Positions 11,488-22,728 of a DNA stretch of 64,000 nucleotides are shown here, piece after piece. Numbering within the stretch: the first letter of the stretch is position 1; every line of letters begins with the position of its first letter. Position numbers and translations under genes: made by a program. This DNA comes from Arthrobotrys musiformis (lineage: Eukaryota > Ascomycota > Orbiliomycetes > Orbiliales > Orbiliaceae). Location of the stretch: contig JAVHJL010000003.1 in NCBI GenBank assembly GCA_036971715.1, positions 372,001-436,000 of the forward strand, read 5' to 3'. Under the pieces are notes generated by a model that saw only the letters and a program-made list of their open reading frames with translations, searched no databases and was not told the origin of the DNA.

Positions 11488-14400
11488 TGTGAAAGTATTT
11501 GAGGAATTAATTGAAGAGGGGGTTCGTGGTTAAGATGGATTATTGGTGTCCGTATTCCGGAATTCGAAGTTCTCCTAGTACTATAGAGTGACGATAAGGT
11601 ATTCCCACGAAGGAGTATACGGTCTTTTTCGTTTAAACTATTCCGTATGGTATAAGGGGTCTTGTCAACCAGCCTCCCTTTTACGCGAGATTAAATGGAA
11701 TATATATCTCCACAGTTACCAAGCAATGACAATTGGGACAGAGTGGGTATCGTGAAAGAGTGTGTCGAAACCGATTGGACAAAGACGAAGGCCTCCTTGG
11801 GGATATATATATCTTTCGATAAGATCATGTACCCCAAAGGCCCATAAGGTTTTGCCAACATTCGCCTCCACAAAACCTTCTCCACAGATGTACACATTTT
11901 GCTGCAAAGGTGCCGAAAATACATTGGCAGAACCCCGTGATATCGGTGCATTACCCCGTCATAAAGGAGATTCCGATTCCCCACAAAATACCTTTCTTTT
12001 TAACTATTCTCCACAATCCACACGCCCAAAGCCGCCAAAAACTTTAACGAAAACATAAGAATGCGGGGGGAAGAATACTTGTTCAGGGTTAATTAGCACT
12101 AAGCTTTTTAGTTTGAATCATCTGTGTGTAAAAGTCACGAAAATAACACGATTTACCCCAGCCATTCTAAGTGCGGGTACTGCTTCCCCAACGCTATGAT
12201 GTTGGAATTTTCTTGGAGCATGCAGCTGAAGCACGAATTAGATTCGTCTCGGCCATGTATTCGCAGTAACATGCAGAAAGAAGCGAGCAAAGTGGATTAT
12301 AGTACCTCCGCTCATGCGGCACTAGTACTAAATCGCCTTTTTGATTCCGGTCCACCGAGCCGTGGTAGCGCTTAAGCAGAACACGCGTTCCCAACGCAAC
12401 TATTTCGAATCAAACGAAGAGAAAATTATATTGCCATTGCATGCCAGGTTGCATTTGCATTTCAATTCCTGCATCGGACGACGGAGACACGGTCAAAGTG
12501 TACACCGATTCTGCTCAAGCCTTTTCTAGCTGCAAGATCGATCATCGTCTGGTACTTACTTTAACATCTTGCGAGGGGGTGAAAACGTTAATTCTTTGGC
12601 AACGGCTGGGACCAAATGCGGAAGTTAGGCACGGCAATTGTTCACGGGGTATCTGGAATGGATGAGTAGATCACAGCTTCTTTTTCTCGCTCCAGTAGTT
12701 GGTTCGGTGGAGGTTTTGTGTGTGATACGGCCTTTGAGCAAACTTGGAAGCCCTGGCCTGCAGCGGTTTCCGGAGAGACAACAAAGCGAGGGACCGAAAT
12801 CTCGACAGGACAGGCCTCTTCGGCAAGCTAGGATTTAGGATCCATGATTGGATGGATAGTGGGATCGGGGGTGGCCATGTCTTGCCTGCAGAGCCCTGGC
12901 GTCCGCATATATCTTGGGCTGGAAACTTGGACGACGGATGGTAATTTCGCCCGAGTCGAGCGAGACATTGCCACAACAAAAAGCGAGTGACAATGGTGTC
13001 TTGTTCTGTAGACTGTATTTTATCAGTCCAAACTCAGTTTATCTTCGGGGGAGCTGCGGTGATATCGTGGTGCAATTGTACATGTATATGTATCAGGGTA
13101 CAGGTTTTGAGTTTTTGTGTGATATCGATTTGATTTTTTTTATTTGAGATATCAATCGAGGTGATGTTTAAGGGATTTACCCTTGGCTTTTGAAGATTTA
13201 TATCATATCAGAAAATGTTATTATCTTTTATATTAGATTTTGTGGTCACATAAGGCTCTCCTGGCCTTTGTCTATTCTTCATCGGACGTTATTTTGGTGG
13301 AAATAAGATTGACTTTTTTTTTTGGCACACAGCGCGAGGATTTATTTCACTGGGATATACAAACTGATAAATCTTTCGTGATACAGGCCCGAAAACAGGC
13401 ATTCAATGGGATCCAAACTGTTCTTGAGCGGTCAGTATTGATTCGGATAGATTAAGAGCAAACTTCTTCGCTGTGTAACGGCCGTAAGCTGTGTAACTTC
13501 GAGGTACCTCCTGGACTACATCCTCGTTACAAAGGCTTTGGTAGTGCCCGGCTACGTATCGCCAGATTGATAAGAACATGCAGGTAATCGGTGCCTTTAG
13601 GGAACAGAAACAATGGAGACGAGCGTCGAAGTGTGCAAGTTTCCGCTTGACCGGGATCGTCAACTAACACTACACACCGGCATGATCAGTGTCGGTTTAA
13701 GTGTTTCATTGCCCACGCGGGCCTAAACGGTTGGGGGGAGCGTTTTTGGCCATGAAGCATCGACGGTGTTAACATGATCGGAGTAGTGAGGTCGTTTGGA
13801 AAAGCGATCGAATGAATATATTGCTTTTGGATTAGGGGTTCTCCACTTGATTGGATTCATGGAGGGAACGGCATATGATGCCGAGCTTAGGACTCATCTT
13901 GATCACTGATCACTAGGGTACAAACGTTCGACCGCTACGGAACTAGCTTATTGGTTTTTGGAAGTGCTTTATGGACTCATCGGACGAAGACTCGATCAGG
14001 ATCGGGGGACGGCCATATGGCCATAACGTTCTCGGATCCGTGAAATTCCAGTCTCCGTGGTACCATGAGCCTACATTACGGTCGATCGTTGTGGAGGCTG
14101 GTATGTGAGTTTGACTTTGCTGCCCGTCCCAAGGCCCCCATATTTCTGAGATTCAGATTTGGAATATGTGTGTACGGGGTAGCCAGTAATCTTATTCTTG
14201 CAATTGCGCAAGTTTATGCGGGCGTCAAGTGGTGCTATTTGGCCGAGAATGCATGGCACCTGATGTGCACTTTCCTAGAAGGTTGGTGGTTGAGGCCAGT
14301 CTGTGAGGATCCTACTGTTTGCTACAGCCTCGAGTTTTCACTGCTATCTCCTTCTGCGATCGACATACGATGAATGGCGCCCGAAATTGAACTTTACGTT

Positions 14401-14552
14401 TAATATTTCTAGAATATTGAAATTTCAAATTGAACATTTTTTGTATTACATATGCCCCAAACTCGGTGCCACCAAAACCTTGTGGCTCATGGCATTTTCT
14501 TTTGCTACAATCCAGAAAAGGAAAATGAAAAAGGAGGATTCGCAGGACGGTT
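11488..14552. other. intergenic, no supported CDS
   Basis: Several 60-100 aa frames occur on both strands but none has family motifs or plausible splice partners. The first few hundred bases are probably promoter of the transporter, which is transcribed away from this region. Confidence 0.5.
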
Positions 14553-16183
14553 TTAAGGGTGGACGAGGATTTTCACATGTTCACGAGACTTCATCAGCGC
14601 CTCGAAGCCGTTTGTGACTGCATCTTCGATAGCTACTCTGGCCGTTATCAACTTCTCCGGATTTCTGATTTTGCCTAAACGTCGCAATGGTTACCCACAG
14701 ATTAGCAGAGTCGCAGAGTGTGTATTTCAGGCGAAACGTCGGGGATCATTTGGGGCCGCAGTTAACCTTGATAGGTAACTTGCAGATAGGAGCGTGGGTT
14801 GACCGTGTACAAACACAGATTCGAAGTCACCTACCCGTTGATATTGCCTCGATAACTTCCTGAAAATCACCTTCGCGATATGTAGCTACCCCGATGAGTT
14901 TCTTTTCACCAAAAACGAGGGTGTTTAAGTCGATACTAGCGGGGTGTTCCCAGACGGCGACGTTACAAACTATTGGAATATGAGCTCGTGGACATTCAGG
15001 TGAAATTGGTATCGCCAGTGTCACTTGGATCGATATGGGGGAGAGCTGCGAATAATATTCTTACCTATGCCTCCCTTCCTAACAGCTCCGATGGCAGCCT
15101 CGATGGATTTCTGGACACCAGCGCAATCGTAGGCGACATTGGGGCCCTGATTTCCTTGAGTACAGAGTTCCTTTGCTCTTGCAACGACGTCCTCTTTAGT
15201 GGGATCGAGTACTATGATTTCTACTTCTGGGTGGGAACTAGCAATGTCAAGGGCATGTTTGATACGTTGAGGGGAGACCTCAGATATCAAGACTTGACGG
15301 CAGCCCCTGGCGAGGAGACAGAATAACACGGCAAGCCCGATAGGGCCAGCTCCAACAACGATAGCCGATTGATCTGGTGACTGTTCAGCCGCTTTGATAG
15401 CATGCCATGCCACAGCGAGAGGTTCGACGAGAGCTACACCCGATGTTTAATTTAAAGCACGACATGGAGACAAGCTTGCAAGGTCATTTATTCATTGACG
15501 GAAAGACATACCACCAATTTCAGTTGAAACGTTATCCGGTAGCGGATGAACGACCTTTGCCTGTAAACAAGCGTATTCAGAGAAACCACCGCCCCAGCCT
15601 ATACAAATAAGATGTGTATTGGATTAGATATCTTGTAATGCCACCGAAAAAAGGCAATAAGAATGGGACAATTAGATTGATTACCTGAAAGACCAAAGAA
15701 GCCTCCCTTATCGCAGCAGTTACGGCGTCTATCAAGACATGGAGGACAAGTATCGTCGAAGAGGGTTGGCTCAATGCAAACTTTCATACCAACCTTGAGG
15801 CGTCCAGGCTCGACACCGGGACCCAGTTCGACAACCTCGCCAGCGAACTCATGGCCCATAATCAACGGTACAGTGCATCCGGTCAGCTTGTGAGGCTTCC
15901 CGACAGCCGGCGTAAGGATTGGACCAGTGAGGTATTCATGCAAATCAGAGCCTACAAGTTTTTTATTTTTAATTTTTTATCTTATCAACAGCGACGTCTG
16001 GTCGATTTCATCTCTCGATCTCGTCCTCTACCCCGACTTGTGTTGTGAGGTCGACTTACCACAGATGCCACACCACTCCGGCTTGACTTTGACCTGGCCG
16101 GGTAGGAGTTCCGGAACAGGAACAGACTCGACCCGAAGGTCTCTTGCGCCGTGATAACGGAGGGCCTTCATTGAGCTTGCCAT
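14553..16183 (-). CDS. zinc-dependent medium-chain alcohol dehydrogenase ((R,R)-butanediol dehydrogenase-like)
   Basis: NAD(P)-dependent MDR oxidoreductase of the butanediol/polyol dehydrogenase group, 367 aa, a normal length. Exons on the minus strand: 16183-16060, 15951-15685, 15598-15512, 15433-15065, 14969-14835 and 14674-14553. Catalytic zinc ligands are visible: Cys41 in CGICGSDLHEY, and His75-Glu76 in GHEFAGEV. The structural-zinc lobe appears as CIEP...DTCPPC...NCC. The Rossmann nucleotide motif is VVGAGPIGLAV. The C-terminus ends in a conserved ILVHP. The predicted location is cytosolic, as no targeting signal is seen. The gene is divergent from the histidine kinase, sharing about 1.3 kb upstream. 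Fungal relatives act on butanediol, acetoin, sorbitol or threonine; the real substrate cannot be told from sequence. Confidence 0.92.
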
Positions 16184-17469
16184 TTTGTGCAATTGATTCG
16201 GTAGCTATAATCGTAACAGCTTGTTCGAGTGCTGGAAGTATAGACGTCTATAGACACTTAATTTATATGTGACCCCGACTCGACCGGCGAGCTTAATTCG
16301 AACGAAGGATTCATGACTTTAGGATAAACGGATAGCAGTTTGTGGGGAGAGCGGCCGCTTAGCGAAGCCCCCTCCATTGCTGCCTTAGCGAGGCCAATCC
16401 CCACCATCTCACCTGCAAGACCTACGTCATGCACCCGACATAACACTAATTACTACTCCTCCTCCTTGACAGAACTACGAGGCTCGAGGGGGGATCTCGA
16501 CCCACGTGATGGTTGGTCCATGGTCTGGAGTGATTGATTCCCACGATGCCATAAGAGGCATGTTTCTTCAAACATCACCAAAAGAGGTGTCACCCGCAAT
16601 TCCACACTCGATCCGCGTGCGGGTCCATGGATTGATTTTATGATCAATGTTGATATCACATTTTGATTCTAAACGGCTGGAGATACGCCATTCGAGGCCG
16701 CGAAAGGGCCAAAATGCATGCCGTCTGCAGCGGTTCCCGTGTCTGCCCCATACGCCCGTTGATTGGGCAGGTTTGGCAGCAGATCACTATGCAAACATGT
16801 GCCGTGGACTGCTCCATATTTCAGTTCTCGGGCCGGTTGTTACTTACAAGACGGCATTATTAATGGGCGTATTACCGCCGTCTAATACAACTGCCATCCG
16901 GCGGTCGTTCTCTGCTCTGCCGTGGAACTCATGCCGGAAATGTCTTCCTCGTTGGACCAGATGCACGCTCTGACCTCCAAAACACCTTACTTTCACTTTG
17001 AAGATTGCAATACAGCCCAGCTGAAGCGTCCCGGATCCAGATCCAGGTCCAGATCTTAAACAGAAGCCGCCGCTAAGACAACCGGCTGCCTATCTGTGCT
17101 CTCATTCGCTCGTTTCAAAAAATCACGAAAGGGGAGAGGGAAAAGCTTGTTCGCCCTCGATTTTAGTGGCCCAACCGCGAATCCGTCGGCAGAAGCTGAG
17201 CTGAGCAAGTTTTAGAACCTTCTTTTGAAGTCGGACTGGTGAACGTTGTTCGATACAAATAGACTTCATCTCGTCATCTCGTATCGAGTGTTACAAGCGA
17301 GAGACGGCAACGACAATACATCAATCGAGCATCCGTTGCATGTTCATTTCAAGTTTTGCAACCCTCGCCGGCAGCCTGACATCACAAGACTTGTTGTTTC
17401 TTTGAATTCCGAAGTCCGGGTAGACTGTCATTATATATCGGCCTTGTGTTGGTACACGGACGAGTTACC
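16184..17469. other. divergent promoter region between dehydrogenase and histidine kinase
   Basis: 1.3 kb between two start codons facing away from each other. It should hold both promoters and leaders. A short purine/pyrimidine repeat (GATCCAGATCCAGGTCCAGA-like) lies at about 17032-17056. I see no coding potential. Confidence 0.5.
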
Positions 17470-20400
17470 ATGCCGCTGCGCCTGAGGTTCCCGACGGTTC
17501 GTAACGTCCCGGTTAATTTATTAAGTCACTATTTCGTGACAAACAATTTCGTTGAATATTGAAAACTAATACGGATACCCCTTGCAGAAAGACAAGAAGA
17601 GCCACCAGCCGTCGGTCTCGGAATCTAGTCGTCGGACGTCTAGCGAAGAGGATCGCGCTCGACATCAGATCAGATGCCCGCAATGCTCGCATACCTGGGT
17701 AGGACGTTCCAGATCCGAAGACCAGGGCCGTGGGTTCGATCCGGTATTATCCAACCTAGGCTTCGACTTTTCTCCGATCCCAATTCTTGTCATTGCGCCC
17801 AACTCGACTATTGGAAATGCAAATAGAATCGCGGTGACATTATTTTCGCACTTGGTAAAAGTGTACGGTAGTCTAAACGGGGTCCATATTGGGGAACTTG
17901 GTGTGGAATTCCAGGAGCAAAGATGGGTAACCCTAGGAATGGTAATTGAGAAGCGAAGAGCACAATTCCTCGAAGCTTCTGGGTCCAAAATCAGTTCCCC
18001 AATAGATTCCCCATCCAAAAGGCTAGAAACTGGAGAAGGTTCGAATAATGTGAATATTCCAACCCAGAAATCAAAGTTCTCACACAGCCCGGATCTAAAT
18101 CTAGGTGGCTTGGGGCGGAGAGCGGCAGATGCTCTCAAAGGCAAAGCCAAATCTTCGAAAGATGTTGAGTCTGACGGGAACGCTGAATCATTTGAAGTCA
18201 TGATTCGGTTTCCCAATGGCCAGACGCCTCTATATCAAGCAAACAATCGGAGAGAAAGCTTTGGGAAGACAGCTAATCGGCGGCAAGAAGAGCCTGACAA
18301 GCAAAACACAACACTCGTTCCTGCGACTTTGTTCCTCTCCTTTACAGACAGCGGTAGGGAGGTGTATACCGTAATGTCTATATTAACCCACGATAGTATT
18401 AGTGTGGCAGGGTACGTAGTCTTGAACCCATCGCGAAGTGGTCAATCCCAGTCTAATTGTCCAGTACAGGAACGCCTCGGCCAATCAGAAGCGGGAAAAG
18501 TCTAGAGAGATGATAGTCCCTGGCAATATAAGCATGGCTACGGAGTTTGCATCTCAGGCCGAAAGAGTTCGCGATTCAACTCTCGAACACTTGGATTCTC
18601 ACTTCATTGCCATGAACACTCGAGGTGATATAACCATAACAAACTCGTCGACGAGAAAGTTCTTTGGTCTAGAGAGTTCAATGCCTGACATTGGGTAATT
18701 ATTTGTCTACCGTGCGCTGTGGAAACATTTAGTGTGCAAAAGTCTAATTAAATATCGTAGTATCGGCCGGACGACAAGCGATTGGGTATCTCGATTAAAT
18801 GTATACGACACCAAGTTCAGCACCAGTTCGCCATTTACGGAATACTTTCACCATAATCTTCGACGAAAGGCAACGGCCACTAAGGATAGCTTCGGAGTTT
18901 ATGTGAAAGACATGCCGAAACTTATGGAGGTTTCTGGCCTGCCCTTATATGCGGTTAATACCCCATGGGTAAAGGACTTGGATCGTGAACTCGTTGGTTA
19001 TCTGACTATCTTCCGGGATATAACAAAACAACGAGAAATCGATGCTGCACAACAACAAGATGAGAGACTACGAGGGATTTTCACAAGTGGAGTGGTCTCA
19101 GAGCTGAGAACGTAGGGCACCAACGTCTAAGGTTCCCCTGGGTATATTGGTGCTGACTTGACCGACTAGGCCAATTGCGGGTATTGTTGGTTTACTTCAA
19201 CTTCTGAACGAGACACGACTAAACCAGGAGCAAACCACCCATTTGATGGGTCTTTTGCGCTCTGTAAACTTTCTTCGTAAGTCACTGTCCTCGAGCTTTA
19301 TTCGGGGTGTCTGCTAATGGGTTTTTAAGTTATATCCATGTAAGACATACATATGATAGCATTATAATATCGCCTACAGCTAGAACTAACATATCCTTAG
19401 CGACGACATTGTTGACTTCTCGTCTTTTGAAATGCGACAGAGTGTGGTCAAGGCCAAGGCATTTAATCTCTTCAATCTTATACACCACGTTAGCAACCTC
19501 TCATTCCTCACATTCTCCAAGCGAGATGTTCAATTCACAACAGACTTCGAAGGTTTGAAGAGCATCACGAGATATAAATACGAAGGAGCAGAAAGTGATG
19601 AAGAACGCCCATTGGACGAACGGATGGAATGTGTCATGATTGGAGACGAATCGAACGCCAGGAGAGTTTTGACTAATATTCTGTCCAATGTATGTCGGTG
19701 CAAATCCCCTTATTTTCGTTGGCATATATCTAACAACAATATGATACAGGCATTCAAGTATACCTCGGAGGGCTATGTCAGCCTTAGGGTATATGTAGTA
19801 TCTACGCAAGGTTCTACATGCAAGATATGTTTTGAAGTGAAAGATACCGGTATTGGTATCTCAGAGGAGGCTGGGAAGTCGATATTCAAACCGTTCGCTG
19901 AGGATGATGAGACTGGAAGAAGGCCAACTGATGGTATGATGCTTTTACTTATTGATTCGTAAAGAATTGGTGTCTGACAATGTGGTGTTTCAGGTCTCGG
20001 TCTCTATGTAACCCAGAAGGTAGGCAAGCCGTAATCTGTATTTTACCAAAATTACGGATGCTAATATTATTATCCAACCAGATTGTTAAACAGCTAGGTG
20101 GAAATCTCGACTTCTTCAGCACACTAGGTATCGGTTCGGTGTTCAAGATCACGTTCCCTTTCATAAGAGATGTGAATGCGAAATTGCCCGACATGCCAGA
20201 AAAGGCGGAAGATTTATTGCATGTCACTAGCGCCATCCTACAAAAGGACTTTGTCGAACGTCGCCGTGTATCAGATCCGTTGTCGTTGCGACTGCCAGAA
20301 TCAGATGGAGAAGAAGAACCGGCGGCGGAGGCCCCAAAGGAAACACATCCCTCGGAATCCGTCCCGCAGACTATTCCAGAAACCGCGCTCAGTCCGCTTT

Positions 20401-21096
20401 CCACCCCACTCCCAGAAGTCACCCGTACAGTTCCGTCCCCAGCAACCGAGCCAGAGGGGGAGAAGAAGAAAAAGCCTGGTACCAAAAAGCGACCCCAATA
20501 CTCGCCCGTCCCTACCCGCGGGGAACCACGTAGGGAGGATTCGAGAGAATCCGTCTCGTCTTCGAAAGCTGCTGCACCCGATACCAAAGGGATCAAAGTC
20601 ATGGTTGTTGAGGACAACTGGGCGTTACAGAATATCACGAAGCTTCGACTGGAGAAATTGGGCTGCGAGGCTATAATCGCACCGAATGGGATCGATGCGT
20701 TGCGCCTCTTGAGTACGAAGTTGGCGGAGCCGGATTTTATTCTGATGGATCTACAGATGCCGCTCATGGTATGAATGCCCTTCTTTCCTTTTGATCTAAG
20801 GATGGTGTTTCTAACCGGTTACGAAACAGGACGGATATGACACCACAAAGAACATTCGCAGTGCGGCGGAGCCGGGACTTAAGGATTTCCAGTACATACC
20901 CATCATTGCGGTTACCGCCTCGACCCTAGAAGAAGACAAAGAGAAGGCGTTCAAAGTGGGAATGTCCGATTATGTCTTCAAACCTCTAGGGTTGAATGTT
21001 TTGAAGGAATTGGTGGCCAAATATGGGACCAAGCCTGCACCAACGAGCAATGCGGATGGAAACAACAACTTGTTACCGGAAAACGCAGCTTCTTAG
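17470..21096 (+). CDS. hybrid histidine kinase (PAS, HisKA-like, HATPase, receiver) with atypical H-box
   Basis: Predicted two-component hybrid sensor of 998 aa. Exons: 17470-17496, 17588-18411, 18470-18694, 18761-19111, 19170-19286, 19401-19689, 19750-19933, 19994-20019, 20082-20768 and 20830-21096. An N-terminal CPQC motif and a first PAS-like region (residues about 60-130) precede a second PAS/PAC region (about 305-450, ending FRDITKQREI). The H-box aligns as GVVSELRTPI, so the phospho-accepting His is Ser472. The N-box (ESNARRVLTNILSN), G1 (DTGIGISEE) and G2 (GLGLYVTQK) are intact. The receiver keeps VVEDN, phospho-acceptor Asp904 in LMDLQMP and Lys961 in FKPL. There is no membrane segment, so it is a soluble sensor. 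The first 9-residue exon (donor GTTCGT) and the exon-5 donor (GTCCTC) are non-consensus and less certain. The total closes in frame. Confidence 0.88.
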
Positions 21097-22143
21097 TATA
21101 GGCATGCATTCCTAACTGCACCACGATAAAGAAGGTATAATTTTGGAGGATAGATAGGATCCGACTAGGCTGGATGCACCTATAGGTTGATGGTGAAACT
21201 AGGAAGAGGCTAAGTATATATGCTGCAGGCAGGCAACGGCGAGTTTGAATCAATAAAAGGGTGGCACTATGGGAGTTCAATGAGGATGGAGTTTTGCTGG
21301 TTCTTTTCTTGAAATTGGCGAGGTTTTGCTTTCTGTTTGGGGTTTCTGGGGATTGGTTTTGGTGGACGTTTTGGTGTTGTAATTTTCACGCAAGAATTCT
21401 ATCGTTATAACACGGATTACTGCACCAAGACTGTCTAGTTCTGTGAAGACTTGCTACCAGCATCGTTATGATACGGAGATGATGATTTTCCAGAAATACG
21501 GCCGGCGATTTGTTATCGTCACGTTTTTATAGTTGTAATGGCTCCTTTCATCCCCGTATCACGATAGGTCTAGTATTTTGTAAGTATGACTAGCGGTTTC
21601 GTGATTTGATGAATAACCAGATTCATATATATCATTCAGTATGCATATGGTATGATCAACTGCAAAATCGCATTGAGGTAATAACTATTATACATTTTCA
21701 TGCATGCTGATGCTCTCGTTTTCTTCCTTCCTTCTTTTTTTCCCCCTCCAAGACGTAACCTGACAGATGATAAAAGGAAAAAAAAGGTAAGATGGAAAGG
21801 TGAAAAAGCTGGGGGCGGAAACAAATGCAGTTTAAACTACACTTCAAGTGTGTTTTGGTATAGGTACATTAATTGGGAAAAAAAAAGATTATATGTATGT
21901 ATGTATGATGATTTTGCGAAATGAGGTCAGACGGAGGGGAAGTCGTCAGATATTCGCTTTTGATTTGATCTTGGGTTCTGTCAGAGGATAGATGTATTCA
22001 TGTGGTCACCCCAATTTTTGGGTTTCTTTCCTCCGCGCGTGCTGGTTGGGGATTTTATGCATCTTAAAATTCAGTGGGTATCAAATATCGTGGCAAGGCT
22101 GGGGCCACCGCGGTACCGGGGGGTATGTTTTTCCAAAAACCGT
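21097..22143. other. intergenic, convergent 3' ends
   Basis: It lies between the stops of the kinase (+) and the small CFEM gene (-). It contains AT-rich and A-rich tracts but no supported gene. Confidence 0.55.
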
Positions 22144-22728
22144 TTACAAGTTGCGAGCAAATCTCAGCTTTGGCTTGCAAGGAGATGGTTTGCCGGTGGT
22201 TGCTGGTGGAGCAGTGGTAGCTGGTGGAGCGGTGGTGGCTGGTGGGGCAGTAGTAGCCGGTGGGGCGGTGGTGGTGGTTGGGGGCTTTGGGAGCCAGTCA
22301 CCGACGTTAGGGTTGGAGTCCTTGCAGAGACCGATGGCAGCTGCGGTAGACTCTGTTATAATGTATGTTAGCATATATTATATTATACTACCTCTAATTG
22401 AAGGGAAGGGGGTTAAACGTACTGTCCTTATCGGCCTGGGTGGTGCAACCAGACTCGATGCAAGGAACGACTTTATCGAAGAATGGCTTGGAGTTGCAAA
22501 GGCATGGAATATCGATACCAGTGCAGCCAGCGGATCCAATGTTGCTAACCAAGCAGGTTTGCTAAACAATTATATGCATGTTAGTTCATCAACAATCACA
22601 CCATTGAGAATCTGATACTCGAGGAATTTCATTGTAAAACTTACACCACATGATGGGAACTGGTCGATCTGGGCAAAGGCCGCAGTGGCGAAGGTAGCGA
22701 CGGCAAGGATGACAGTGGAGAACTTCAT
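22144..22728 (-). CDS. secreted CFEM-domain protein, short
   Basis: 143 aa in three exons: 22728-22645, 22561-22423 and 22352-22144. A signal peptide (MKFSTVILAVATFATAAFA, then Q) is followed by a CFEM domain with all eight cysteines: PSC, QTC, GC, PC, LC, PC, GC and LC. The Asp of the GIDIPCLC segment is in the position that binds haem iron in characterised CFEM proteins. After the domain come five PPATTA-like repeats and a basic tail containing one extra Cys. No hydrophobic GPI tail is present, so it is probably released or wall-associated. CFEM proteins act in haem capture, wall structure or host interaction; which applies here is unknown. A second CFEM gene lies 4.1 kb away on the same strand. 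Confidence 0.9.

Noticed and set aside
12671..12979. 102-aa minus-strand and overlapping plus-strand frames
   Set aside because: No recognisable motif, no splice partners, and several overlapping frames of equal quality.
17665..18216. 183-aa minus-strand open frame
   Set aside because: Antisense to kinase exon 2; no motifs, and the plus strand carries the PAS-containing reading frame.
19949..20767. 272-aa minus-strand open frame
   Set aside because: Antisense to kinase exon 9, which encodes well-conserved G2 and receiver motifs on the plus strand.
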